Source: Caulobacter endophyticus (GTDB lineage: Bacteria; Pseudomonadota; Alphaproteobacteria; Caulobacterales; Caulobacteraceae). Taken from it: a stretch of DNA of 64,000 nt. Shown here in pieces: positions 18,944 to 29,035 of this stretch. The stretch's first letter is position 1. Each line of letters begins with the position of its first letter. The stretch spans positions 1 to 64,000 of the forward strand of contig NZ_JARQWV010000017.1 of assembly GCF_029543245.1 (NCBI RefSeq). Reading direction: 5' to 3'. The translations under genes and the position numbers were made by a program. A model generated the notes under the pieces. That model worked only from the letters and a program-made list of their open reading frames with translations. It searched no databases and was not told the DNA's origin.

Positions 18944-19906
18944 GTGTGGGATTGGGCGGCTGTGTTCGAGGACGTGAGACGTTCGGCGTTTCTGGACGAC
19001 GTGACGCCGGCTGACCGGCGCATCGGGCGCATCCTGCTGAGCCTGCCGGTCGGGTTCGTGGCCGCGATCCTGGCCGCCGTGATCGGCGGCGTCTTCGTCA
19101 TGGCCCTGTTCACTGGCCTGCTCGACGGCGGCTTTGACCAGGCCGCGGCGCTGTTCAAGTCGCTGACCAACCCGAACGCCGCGGCCCTGGACCTGATCAC
19201 CCTGCTGTTCGTGCTGTGCCTGCTGACGGCCACCAACGGCGGCATGGCCGTGGCCTTCGCCGGCGTGGCCGCCGTGCTGCACGAGCGCCGCCTGCGCAGC
19301 TACCTGACCAGCGCGCCGGTCTATCGCTGGCGGCTGACCCTGCTGGGCCTTTTCCTGTTCACCGTGACCGTCGGACCGCTGCTGGCGGCCAGCGCGCGCC
19401 TCGATCCGCATGCGCCGCCCATGCCGATCCTGACCCTGACATCCACCTTCGACGGCCGTTTGGTCCACGCCGCCGCCGCCATCGGCCTGCTGCTGCTGGC
19501 CGCCGCGGCCGAGGAGCTGGTGTTCCGCGGCTGGCTCATCAAGCTGACCGGCGCCTTTACCCATCGGGTGTGGGTGATCCTGCTGATCAACGGCGTGGCC
19601 TTCTCGACCATCCATTTCGACCCCAACCCCGACGCCTTCCTGGTGCGGGCGGTGCTGGGGATCGGCCTGGCCTGGGCGACCCTGCGGCTGGGCGGGGTCG
19701 AGTTCGCGGTCGGCGCTCACGCGGCCAACAACATCGTCATCGTGCTGTTCCTGCAGCCGATGAGCCTGGCGCCCGAGCCGCCGCATCCGTTCCGTTGGGA
19801 GGTGCTGCCGATCTGCGTGGTGATGCTGGGCATCTATGTCGGTTTGGCCGAGCTGGTGGCCCGCACGCCGCGCCTGTCACGCTGGGCCGGGGTGGCGACG
19901 GCCTGA
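18944..19906 (+). CDS. CPBP-family intramembrane metalloprotease (CAAX protease/Abi type)
   Basis: A protein of 320 residues with about seven membrane segments. Motif 1 is AAEELVFRGWLIK (EExxxR), motif 2 is FSTIHF with its His, and motif 3 is GAHAANN. The GTG at 18944 is chosen because GAGGAGG lies about 9 nt upstream. The substrate is unknown; bacterial members have been tied to bacteriocin immunity or protein processing. It diverges from the TMEM175-like gene. Confidence 0.87.
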   Translation: MWDWAAVFEDVRRSAFLDDVTPADRRIGRILLSLPVGFVAAILAAVIGGVFVMALFTGLLDGGFDQAAALFKSLTNPNAAALDLITLLFVLCLLTATNGGMAVAFAGVAAVLHERRLRSYLTSAPVYRWRLTLLGLFLFTVTVGPLLAASARLDPHAPPMPILTLTSTFDGRLVHAAAAIGLLLLAAAAEELVFRGWLIKLTGAFTHRVWVILLINGVAFSTIHFDPNPDAFLVRAVLGIGLAWATLRLGGVEFAVGAHAANNIVIVLFLQPMSLAPEPPHPFRWEVLPICVVMLGIYVGLAELVARTPRLSRWAGVATA

Positions 19907-19918
19907 GGCTTTCTCTTT

Positions 19919-20590
19919 CTAGGGCTCGTCCGACCAGCGCAGCGGCGGCGCCTGGGCCTTCAGGGCCAGCATCGCCTCGCGCAGGGCGTCCATGAACGGA
20001 GCCCGCTTGCCGGTCCAGGCGACCGGCTCGCCCACCAGCACCGCGCAGTTCAGCGGCACCGGCACGCTGGCGCCCTTGGGCAGCACGCGGCCCGCGCCCT
20101 GGATCCACACCGGGATCACCGGGGCGTCGGGAAAGGCTTCGGCCAGGCGCGCCACCCCGCCCTTCAGCTGGCCCATGGCGTCGGTCGCGCCGTCGCCGCG
20201 CGTGCCTTCGGGGAAGACCAGCACGATCTCGCCCGCCGCCAGGGCGGCGCGGGCCGGGGCCAGGACGTCCTCGTTCTCTCCTGAAGCCGCGCGGCGGCCG
20301 GCCTTGCTGCGGGCCACCGGCACGATGCCGATCACGTGGCGCGAGAACCAGCCGATCACCGGGTCTCGCAGGAAATAGTCGGCCGCCGCCGCGGGGCGCA
20401 GCTTGGACACCGCCCGCGACGGGAAGATCGACAGCATCAGCAGGGTGTCCACATGGCTGGCGTGGTTGGCGGCGATGATCGCCGGGCCCTTCAGCGGCAG
20501 GCGCTCGCGCCCGGAGACGTCGGCCCCGGTCATGAGCAGGGCCAGGGGCCGGGCGACGAGAACAAGCAGGAGGAAGCGGAGCAGGCGCAC
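19919..20590 (-). CDS. 1-acyl-glycerol-3-phosphate acyltransferase family protein
   Basis: A protein of 223 residues with a hydrophobic N-terminus. It has the acyltransferase motifs NHASHVD (NHxxxxD) and FPEGTRGDG, then PVIPVWIQG. It should move an acyl chain to a lysophospholipid at the membrane. The start is GTG at 20590. It begins 12 nt after the CdsA-like gene on the same strand, and these two stand back to back with a CDP-alcohol transferase, so a joint lipid pathway is likely. Confidence 0.88.
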   Translation of the reverse strand: MRLLRFLLLVLVARPLALLMTGADVSGRERLPLKGPAIIAANHASHVDTLLMLSIFPSRAVSKLRPAAAADYFLRDPVIGWFSRHVIGIVPVARSKAGRRAASGENEDVLAPARAALAAGEIVLVFPEGTRGDGATDAMGQLKGGVARLAEAFPDAPVIPVWIQGAGRVLPKGASVPVPLNCAVLVGEPVAWTGKRAPFMDALREAMLALKAQAPPLRWSDEP

Positions 20591-20602
20591 GACGCGACTA
20601 GA

Positions 20603-21589
20603 TCAGAACCGGTCGAGCGCGAACAGCGCCATGAGGTGGAAGTAGAGCGGGGCGGTGAAGGTCAGGCTGTCGGCGCGGTCCAGCACCCCGCCGTGGCCGG
20701 GGATGGCGTGCGAGGTGTCCTTGACGCCGATGTCGCGCTTGATGGCGCTCATGGTCACGTCGCCGGCGAAGCCCGCCGCCGGCAGCACGAAGGCGACGAT
20801 GAGGAGGCCGTGGCCCGACAGCGGGGTGAACACCGGCCCGACGAACCAGATCAGGGCGGCGGTGGTGATCCAACCGCCGAGAAAGCCTTCCCAGGTCTTG
20901 TTGGGGCTGACGCTCGGCAGGATCTTGCGACGGCCGAAGAGCTTGCCCCAGACATATTGGGCGACGTCGTTGAACTCGGTGGCCAGCAGCAGGAAGAACA
21001 CCAGGCCCGCGGCCCCGGCCGGCAGGTGCTCGCTTGGCGGCACGCGCATCAGGAAGGCGACGAAGCCGAGATTGTAGACGCAGGTGACCAGGCCCCAGTG
21101 GAAGGTCGCCGCGCTGGCCAGGTAGCCCTTGGTCTGGCCGATCAGGGCCATCAGGGCGGGCAACCCTAAGAACACCCACACCGGGATGAACACCAGATAG
21201 AACATGTAGCGGTCGGCGAAGATGAAGCCGTAGGCCGCCGCAAGGCACAGATAGGCCGCCAGGATCGCCGGCCGGTCCTCGCGCCGCCGGACCGCGAGAG
21301 ACAGGAACTCGCGCAGGGCCAGGAACGAGATGAAGGCGAAGACGGCGGTGGTCGCCTGCCAGCCCAGCAGCAGCGCCCCGGCCAGCAGCGCCACCATCCC
21401 CCACCACGAGACGATGCGCAGGCGCAGTTCCTCGTACGACTTGCCGGGCTTGAGGCGGGGAAGCACGGCGGCGATGGCGCTGGCCACGCCCAGCAGGATC
21501 ACCACGCCGGCCAGGCCCGCCAGCAGCGGCTTGGGCTGCGCGGCCAGGAAGCGGCTCGCATGTCCGGTCAGATCGCCGATGAAGTCCAT
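20603..21589 (-). CDS. Phosphatidate cytidylyltransferase (CdsA-like, YnbB type)
   Basis: A protein of 328 residues with eight or so membrane segments. The family signature is SVSPNKTWEGFLGG followed by GHGGVLDRADSLTFTAPLYF near the C-terminus. It would make CDP-diacylglycerol from phosphatidate and CTP. An N-terminal extension of two extra helices and its acyltransferase/CDP-alcohol neighbours set it apart from a plain housekeeping CdsA and resemble the enterobacterial ynb lipid cluster. The ATG at 21589 is preferred to a longer frame. Confidence 0.87.
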   Translation of the reverse strand: MDFIGDLTGHASRFLAAQPKPLLAGLAGVVILLGVASAIAAVLPRLKPGKSYEELRLRIVSWWGMVALLAGALLLGWQATTAVFAFISFLALREFLSLAVRRREDRPAILAAYLCLAAAYGFIFADRYMFYLVFIPVWVFLGLPALMALIGQTKGYLASAATFHWGLVTCVYNLGFVAFLMRVPPSEHLPAGAAGLVFFLLLATEFNDVAQYVWGKLFGRRKILPSVSPNKTWEGFLGGWITTAALIWFVGPVFTPLSGHGLLIVAFVLPAAGFAGDVTMSAIKRDIGVKDTSHAIPGHGGVLDRADSLTFTAPLYFHLMALFALDRF

Positions 21590-21661
21590 GGACGCTCCCG
21601 TTCGCACTACTCCCGGTATAGCCTAGTTGCCGAGGGTTACGAGCCGGGGAGTTTTCGTCGA

Positions 21662-22042
21662 ATGTCGCGCCTGCTGCGCTCCAGCCTGGTCCATGCCGCC
21701 TTCGGCTTTCTGCTGATGGGAGGCTGGACGCTGTGGGCCAATCGCGCCCACGGCCTGGCGTGGGTTGCGGCCATCGCCCAGGGGCTGCTGTCGGCGGGGC
21801 TGACCGCGCTCCTGAAGAAGACGCTGGAGCGGCTGGACGGCCGGTTCTCGGGCTTCGTCGCCCTGGCCCTGCCGCCTGCGATCACCGCCGGCGCCATCCT
21901 GGCGACCCTGACCATCGTCCATCGCCTGATCGGCACGCCGGAACTTCTGGCCACCATCGCCTTTCCCTGGACGATGTCGACGCTCTACGCCATCGCCTAC
22001 AACGCCCGCCTGGTCGCCGACCGGAGGAAGACCGCGCCATGA
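21662..22042 (+). CDS. Small membrane protein of unknown function in a lipid cluster
   Basis: A protein of 126 residues with an estimated three to four membrane segments, beginning MSRLLRSSLVHAAFGFLLMG. The ATG at 21662 has GGGGAG about 11 nt upstream. It overlaps the CDP-alcohol transferase start by the ATGA junction, so the two are translationally coupled. No known family; given the neighbours it may help the transferase or transport its product. Confidence 0.7.
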   Translation: MSRLLRSSLVHAAFGFLLMGGWTLWANRAHGLAWVAAIAQGLLSAGLTALLKKTLERLDGRFSGFVALALPPAITAGAILATLTIVHRLIGTPELLATIAFPWTMSTLYAIAYNARLVADRRKTAP

Positions 22043-22710
22043 CAGACGCTCCCGACCTGACGAACCGCCGGCCGCTGAAGACCCGGGGCGCGGCCTGGGC
22101 CGGACGGCTGGCCGCGGCCATCGCCGGTAAGGGCGTCAGCGCCGACGCGATCTCGGGCCTGGGCCTGGCCTTCGCGGTGCTGGGCGCGGCCCTGCTGGCG
22201 GCCAGCGGCGGGGTCGAGGGCGGCTGGCGGTCGCTGTGCCTGGTGCTGGGGGCGACCTGCGTGCAACTGCGGCTGGCCTGCAACCTGCTCGACGGCATGG
22301 TGGCGGTGGAGCATGGCCGCTCCAGCCCCTACGGCCCGATCTGGAACGAGCTGCCCGATCGGGTGGCCGACGTGCTGTTCCTGGCCGGGGCCGGCTATGG
22401 CGCCATGACCGCGGGCTTCTCCGGCGGGCCGGCCCTGGGCTGGATCTGCGCGGCCCTGGCCATGCTGACGGCCTATGTGCGCGAGCTGGGCCGAGGGCTG
22501 GGCTTTCCCGCCGACTTCTCCGGCCCCATGGCCAAGCCGCACCGCATGGCCGCCCTGACGGGGACCTGCGCGATCGCCGCCTTCGAGCCGCTGTGGCGCG
22601 GCCGGGGCGAGGTGCTGGCCGTCGGCCTGGCGGTGATCGCGGTCGGAACCCTGGTCACCGTCGTGCGCCGCACCCGCACCCTGGCCGAACGTCTGGCTGA
22701 CAGGCGGTAG
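22039..22710 (+). CDS. CDP-alcohol phosphatidyltransferase family protein (YnbA-like)
   Basis: A protein of 223 residues with about six membrane helices. The family motif is DGMVAVEHGRSSPYG and then PIWNELPDRVAD. Compared with the consensus DG-x2-AR-x8-G-x3-D-x3-D, the Arg is Val and the third Asp is displaced or replaced by Asn-Glu. This is typical of the YnbA side branch rather than PgsA or PssA. It would join a polar alcohol to CDP-diacylglycerol. The product is unknown. Confidence 0.8.
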   Translation: MTDAPDLTNRRPLKTRGAAWAGRLAAAIAGKGVSADAISGLGLAFAVLGAALLAASGGVEGGWRSLCLVLGATCVQLRLACNLLDGMVAVEHGRSSPYGPIWNELPDRVADVLFLAGAGYGAMTAGFSGGPALGWICAALAMLTAYVRELGRGLGFPADFSGPMAKPHRMAALTGTCAIAAFEPLWRGRGEVLAVGLAVIAVGTLVTVVRRTRTLAERLADRR

Positions 22711-22748
22711 GGCGGGCGTCCGTCAGCCGTAACACAGCAACTAGATTG

Positions 22749-22860
22749 CTTCCCTCGCCCTTGTGGCGAGGGCCCATGCCGGCCACCGCTCAGACCTTGG
22801 TCGTCCGCGAACGGTCTGAGCGGCTGAACGATGGATCCTGGGCACAGGGCCCAGGAAGGC
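22749..22860. repeat. Dispersed three-hairpin element family B, copy 1
   Basis: About 112 nt in three parts: a left hairpin CCCTCGCCC-TTGT-GGCGAGGG, a middle pair CAGACC..GGTCTG, and a right hairpin TCCTGGGC-ACA-GGGCCCAGGA. The element lies between the convergent CDP-alcohol transferase and RluB-type genes. Other copies are at 27664-27778 (reversed), 34554-34666, 38517-38630 (altered) and 46231-46344. Confidence 0.87.
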
Positions 22861-22883
22861 AGTTATGAGGGCGGTGGCTTCTG

Positions 22884-24164
22884 TTACCGCTTGGGGCCGC
22901 GCGGGGCGGGCTTGCCGCCGGTCGGGCGCGGACCCTTGAAGCCGTCCGGCTTGCCTGAGCGCGCCGGAGCGACATTGCCGCGCGCGGCGCCTTGCGCAGC
23001 GGCCTTCCCGGCGGGGCGAGCGCCCGGCTTTCCGGCCGCGCCCTTGGGCCCGACGCCCTTCGCGCCTGGCTTGGCGGGGCCCTTGCCGCGGCCGGGGGCC
23101 TCGGTGACGAACTTGGTCTCGATCGACTTGGCCTTCCGGGGCTTGGACTTGTTGGGATCGACCTTGATCTTGGCCTTGGCCCAGCCGGCCTTGTAGACCT
23201 TCTTGGGCTCCTCGACCTTGGGCGTGGCGATCTGCGGGGCGCGGCCAGTGGGGGCGCGGCGCTGGATCTCGCCGCCGCGCAGGCGCTCGCCGTCCTTGGC
23301 CACGCCGGGGGCGTACAGCGGGTCGGCGACGCCGACGAACTGCGGCTTGTCGCCCGTGGGCATGTTCTCGTCGGCGATGACGCCGGCCAGCAGCTCGCGG
23401 ATCACCCGGGGGCCGACCTCCTCGACCTGGCCGGCCTGCAGCGTGCCCAGGGCGAACGGGCCGTAGGACAGGCGGATCAGGCGGTTGACCTTCAGGCCCA
23501 CCGATTCCAGCACCTTGCGGACCTCGCGGTTCTTGCCTTCCGACAGGGTGACCGTGATCCAGACGTTGCGGCCGCCGCCGGCCTTGTCCTGGGCCTTGTC
23601 GAGACGGGCCTCGATCGGGCCGTAACGGACGCCCTCGATGGTCGCGCCATCCTTCAGGCGGTCAAGGGTCTCCTGGGTGGCGTGGCCGAAGGCGCGGGCG
23701 CGATAGCGGCGGGTCCAGGCGTTCTGCGGCATCTCCAGGGCGCGCGACAGCTCGCCGTCGTTGGTCAGCAGCAGCAGGCCCTCGGAGTTGAGGTCGAGGC
23801 GGCCGACCGAGATCACCCGCGGCAGGCCGTTGGGCAGGGCGCCGAACACGGTGGGGCGGCCGCCCGGATCGTTGTGGGTGGTCACCAGGCCCGTGGGCTT
23901 GTGATAGCGGAACAGGCGCGTGGGCTGGCGGTCCTCGACCAGCTTGCCGTCGACGACAAGCAGGTCGCCCGGGAACACGCGCACGGCCGGGGTGGTCAGC
24001 ACCTGGCCGTTCAGCACGACCTTGCCGGCCTCGATCAGCCGCTCGACCTCGCGCCGCGAGGCCACGCCCGCGCGGGCCAGGGCCTTGGCGACGCGCTCGC
24101 CGCCCTCGGCGTCCGGATCGTGCTCGACGGCGTCGTGCAGGGCGGGCTGGTACTTGTCGGTCAT
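22884..24164 (-). CDS. 23S rRNA pseudouridine synthase of the RluB/RsuA family with long basic tail
   Basis: A protein of 426 residues. An N-terminal S4 domain (ERVAKALARAGVASRREVER) is followed by the catalytic domain, with Asp in ISVGRLDLNSEGLLLLTNDG and then KNREVRKVLESVGLKVNRLI. From about residue 285 to the end is a Lys/Arg/Pro/Gly/Ala-rich disordered tail, much longer than in the enterobacterial enzyme. The tail probably adds RNA contacts. The start is the ATG at 24164, with AGGACATGAAGGC just upstream. Confidence 0.9.
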   Translation of the reverse strand: MTDKYQPALHDAVEHDPDAEGGERVAKALARAGVASRREVERLIEAGKVVLNGQVLTTPAVRVFPGDLLVVDGKLVEDRQPTRLFRYHKPTGLVTTHNDPGGRPTVFGALPNGLPRVISVGRLDLNSEGLLLLTNDGELSRALEMPQNAWTRRYRARAFGHATQETLDRLKDGATIEGVRYGPIEARLDKAQDKAGGGRNVWITVTLSEGKNREVRKVLESVGLKVNRLIRLSYGPFALGTLQAGQVEEVGPRVIRELLAGVIADENMPTGDKPQFVGVADPLYAPGVAKDGERLRGGEIQRRAPTGRAPQIATPKVEEPKKVYKAGWAKAKIKVDPNKSKPRKAKSIETKFVTEAPGRGKGPAKPGAKGVGPKGAAGKPGARPAGKAAAQGAARGNVAPARSGKPDGFKGPRPTGGKPAPRGPKR

Positions 24165-24286
24165 GCCTTCATGTCCTTCTAGGGGAGGGGCGCATCTCAC
24201 GATGGGCTGCTTGTGGTGATGGCGCCGAACCGCCATAGGATCAAGCGCTTGCAGCCGGAGGCCCCGCCATCACCGACGAAGACGCC

Positions 24287-24739
24287 ATGGCCCTGGCCCT
24301 CGACGAGGCCCGCGCGGCCGCCGAGCGCGGCGAGACGCCGGTCGGGGCGGTGATCCTGGATCCGAAGACGGGCGAGGTGATCGCGCGCGCCGGCAACGGT
24401 CCGATCGCGGCGCATGATCCCACGGCCCACGCCGAGATCGCGGCCATGCGTCTGGCGGCGGCGAAGCTGGAAAACTACCGGCTGACCGACCTGACCCTGG
24501 TGGTGACGCTCGAGCCCTGCGCCATGTGCGCCGGGGCGATCAGCCACGCCCGCATCGGCCGGGTGGTCTGGGGCGCCGACGATCCCAAGGGCGGGGCGGT
24601 GGTGCACGGCCCGAAGTTCTTCGCCCAGCCCACCTGCCATTGGCGGCCGGAGACGACGGGCGGGGTGATGGCGCAGGAAAGCGCGGATTTGCTGCGCGGC
24701 TTCTTCCGCGCGCGGCGCAAGGCGAAGTCCGCCTCCTAG
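24287..24739 (+). CDS. tadA: tRNA-specific adenosine deaminase TadA
   Basis: A protein of 150 residues, a cytidine-deaminase-fold enzyme with the zinc motifs HAE (residues 48-50, in DPTAHAEIAAM) and PCAMC (Cys78, Cys81). It converts A34 to inosine in tRNA-Arg(ACG). A slightly longer N-terminus would be usual, so a non-ATG start upstream cannot be excluded. Its last codon overlaps the end of the convergent exported-protein gene. Confidence 0.93.
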   Translation: MALALDEARAAAERGETPVGAVILDPKTGEVIARAGNGPIAAHDPTAHAEIAAMRLAAAKLENYRLTDLTLVVTLEPCAMCAGAISHARIGRVVWGADDPKGGAVVHGPKFFAQPTCHWRPETTGGVMAQESADLLRGFFRARRKAKSAS

Positions 24740-25152
24740 TTGACCATCGCCGAGCCGAGCAGGACGCGCGCGCCCTTCTTGCCCAGCACGCGGTCGGCGG
24801 CCTTCTGCATCTCGGCGCCGACATAGTCGAGGTCGGGCGCCGCGCCGCGGCGCAGGCCCGAGGCGTAGGTCATCAGCACCTGGGCGAAGGCCGCACGCAG
24901 GCGCGGGGTGGAGGCCTGGGCGTACTCCATGACCTTGGGATCCTTGGCCTCGATGCCGGTCTCGAGCGTCATCACGCCCTTGCGGCCGTCGCGGCGGATG
25001 GCCGAGGCGGTGATGGTCGGCAGGGCGAAATAGGTCGGCGGCGCCTCCTTCTTGGCCTCGCCGCCGCTGGCCAGGGCGGGCGAGGCGCAAAGACCGGCGA
25101 GCGTCAGGACGGCGGCGAGGAGGGCGAGGGTGCGGCGCATGGCCTTCCGCAT
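24736..25152 (-). CDS. Exported protein of unknown function, FliL-like pattern
   Basis: A protein of 138 residues (134 if the ATG at 25140 is used). It has a signal peptide ending PALASGGEA and a mature domain with alternating strands followed by STPRLRAAFAQVLMTYASGL. That strand-helix order resembles the periplasmic domain of FliL, the flagellar stator-associated protein. The likeness is weak and no membrane anchor other than the signal is seen. It is divergent from flmA, a flagellin-glycosylation gene, which agrees with but does not prove a flagellar link. Confidence 0.6.
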   Translation of the reverse strand: MRKAMRRTLALLAAVLTLAGLCASPALASGGEAKKEAPPTYFALPTITASAIRRDGRKGVMTLETGIEAKDPKVMEYAQASTPRLRAAFAQVLMTYASGLRRGAAPDLDYVGAEMQKAADRVLGKKGARVLLGSAMVN

Positions 25153-25210
25153 AACCCGTCGTGGTTGACGTCCTCTTTACGTCTGGCGCCGCACAAACGC
25201 GTTAACCTAG

Positions 25211-27456
<2,246 letters not shown>

Positions 27457-27542
27457 AGGGCGCTAGCCAAGTCGAGGTAGTGTCAGCATACCTAGGAGTG
27501 TGCAGCGTCGCGATGACGCCGCGTTCTTTTAGGAGAAGCAGA

Positions 27543-27653
27543 ATGTCCAAGACGTACGAGCAGCGAATCCGCCGCGCAGAGCGCATCCTCCTTCGGCTGC
27601 TGAAGGAGCGCCGCGAACCCCCGTCGAGCTACACGCTCGACAACCTCGACTAA
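27543..27653 (+). CDS. 36-residue basic small protein
   Basis: A short frame, MSKTYEQRIRRAERILLRLL then KERREPPSSYTLDNLD. The ATG has AGGAGAAGCAGA just upstream, with a spacing of about 8 nt, one of the best binding sites in the window. The first 24 residues form an amphipathic basic helix and the end is polar. It follows flmB by 86 nt and precedes a family B repeat. It is too short to be found by ordinary gene callers. Function unknown. Confidence 0.6.
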   Translation: MSKTYEQRIRRAERILLRLLKERREPPSSYTLDNLD

Positions 27654-27663
27654 CAACAGCTTC

Positions 27664-27778
27664 GCCTTCCTAGGCCTTGTGCCTAGGATCCATGGCTCAG
27701 CCTGCTCAAACCTTTCGCGCATGGCCAAGGTCTGAGCGGTCGCCGGCATGGGCCCTCGCCACAAGGGCGAGGGAGGCA
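27664..27778. repeat. Dispersed three-hairpin element family B, copy 2 (reversed)
   Basis: The same three hairpins in opposite orientation: CCTAGGCCTTGTGCCTAGG first, AAACC..GGTCTGAG in the middle and CCCTCGCC-ACAA-GGGCGAGGG last. The first hairpin differs from the other copies (CCTAGGC for CCTGGGC) but stays fully paired, a compensatory change. It lies between the small basic gene and the convergent EthD-like gene. Confidence 0.85.
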
Positions 27779-27801
27779 AGCTTCTGGGTGGGTGATCGTT
27801 C

Positions 27802-28113
27802 CTACCCCGCCGCATAAATCTCGATCACCGGGGCGATGTCGGTGAAGTTGGCCACGTCGGCGTGCAGGCTCGGCGCGACGGGACTTTCCAGGCAGGCGCG
27901 CATGGCGGCCTCGTCGCGGAAGGTCAGGTGCGCCATAGCCACGAACGGGGCCGGACCGCCGTCCAGGGCCGACACCCCGCGAAACACCCGGGCGTCCAGC
28001 AGACCGGTTTCAGCCAAGGCCTCGCGCACCATGCGGATGTGGGTCTGCGCATAATAGTCGTGGTCGAAGCGCGCGCCGTCGCGGGCCGGATAGACGATGC
28101 TGATGAAGGCCAT
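27802..28113 (-). CDS. EthD-family dimeric alpha-beta-barrel protein, copy 1
   Basis: A protein of 103 residues with the EthD pattern: a first strand MAFISIVYPARDGARFDHDYY, helix QTHIRMVREAL, and the closing strands VANFTDIAPVIEIYAAG. It pairs with a homologue of the same length 68 nt upstream. The family includes small stress-related or ring-modifying proteins, most of unknown reaction. No metal or heme ligand is obvious beyond conserved His (YYxxTH). Confidence 0.82.
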   Translation of the reverse strand: MAFISIVYPARDGARFDHDYYAQTHIRMVREALAETGLLDARVFRGVSALDGGPAPFVAMAHLTFRDEAAMRACLESPVAPSLHADVANFTDIAPVIEIYAAG

Positions 28114-28180
28114 GATGGGTTCCGAGCGGGCGGGGCGACAGATTGGCCGCCCGCGCCCGCCGGTCAAGCTTCCAGGCGCC

Positions 28181-28492
28181 CTACGGCTCGACGCTGATCT
28201 GGATCACCGGGGTGATGTCGGTGAAGTTGGCGACGTCGGCCTGGACAGCGGGAGCCTCGGGGCCGCCCAGCGAGGCCTGCAAAGCCGCCGCGTCGCGGAA
28301 GGTCAGGTGCACCATGGCCACGAACGGCGGCGACGAGCCGTCCGGTCCGGGAACGCCGCGCAGGATCCGCGTGTCGACCAGGCCTGTGGGCCCGAAGGCC
28401 TTCTGCGCCATCGGGATGTGCACGGCCTTGTAGTAGTCGTGATCGAACTTCGCGCCCTCGTGGGCGGGATAGAAGACGCTGAAGACGGCCAT
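28181..28492 (-). CDS. EthD-family dimeric alpha-beta-barrel protein, copy 2
   Basis: A protein of 103 residues similar to its downstream neighbour throughout (shared FDHDYY, HIPMAQ/HIRMVR, HLTFRDAAAL/HLTFRDEAAM, VANFTDI-PVI). The two probably arose by tandem duplication and could form a heterodimer. The substrate is unknown. On the same strand, 68 nt separate it from copy 1, so one transcript is likely. Confidence 0.82.
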   Translation of the reverse strand: MAVFSVFYPAHEGAKFDHDYYKAVHIPMAQKAFGPTGLVDTRILRGVPGPDGSSPPFVAMVHLTFRDAAALQASLGGPEAPAVQADVANFTDITPVIQISVEP

Positions 28493-28575
28493 GTCGGGCT
28501 CCGTACGCTGGGAGCCCGGATCTGGGGACGCGTCAGGTCGTGGACAAGCTTACTCGCCGAGGTCACGCTCAGCCA

Positions 28576-29022
28576 ATGGACCGCCTGAACCAACTGCTCG
28601 CCCGTTTCGAACGTCAGCGCGACGCAGGTTCGGTGTTGCGCTGGGCGGGGCCGAGACCTGACGGCCGAGGCAGCAAGCTCTCCCGCCTGCTGGTCGAAAA
28701 GATCGGCTATCGCGAAGCGGCGGGCGACTGGGAACCCGAAGAGATCAGCCGCGACGAGGCGGCGGGGCAACTGGCCTTTCTGGCTATCGAAAGCCTGGCT
28801 TACGGCGCTTACGGTCCGCCCAGGGCGGGTTTGAAGGACCTGGCTCTGGAAGCGCTCGGCGATCTGGGGCCCGAGGCGCGCTTCTACGTCAACGGCTGGC
28901 TGCCAAAGCCCGGCCAGAAGGGCATGGGCTGGACGGGGCTGTCGACGGCGACGTTCGACGCCGGCGTTCTCGGCTTCGACGACCGCAACGCCTTCGTGTT
29001 CTGGATCGAGGAAGAGGACTGA
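28576..29022 (+). CDS. Protein of unknown function
   Basis: A protein of 148 residues (MDRLNQLLARFERQRDAG...) without signal peptide or membrane segments, with Trp and Gly-rich stretches (YVNGWLPKPGQKGMGWTG) and an acidic end (FVFWIEEED). No family was recognised. An alternative GTG start at 28540 adds 12 residues. It lies alone, divergent from the EthD pair and convergent with a large unknown gene that ends 13 nt downstream. Confidence 0.6.
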   Translation: MDRLNQLLARFERQRDAGSVLRWAGPRPDGRGSKLSRLLVEKIGYREAAGDWEPEEISRDEAAGQLAFLAIESLAYGAYGPPRAGLKDLALEALGDLGPEARFYVNGWLPKPGQKGMGWTGLSTATFDAGVLGFDDRNAFVFWIEEED

Positions 29023-29035
29023 GCGCCTGGGGCCC

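Noticed and set aside
18944-19906. CPBP protease as part of an abortive-infection defence island
   Set aside because: No restriction, toxin or other defence genes surround it; the neighbours are housekeeping.
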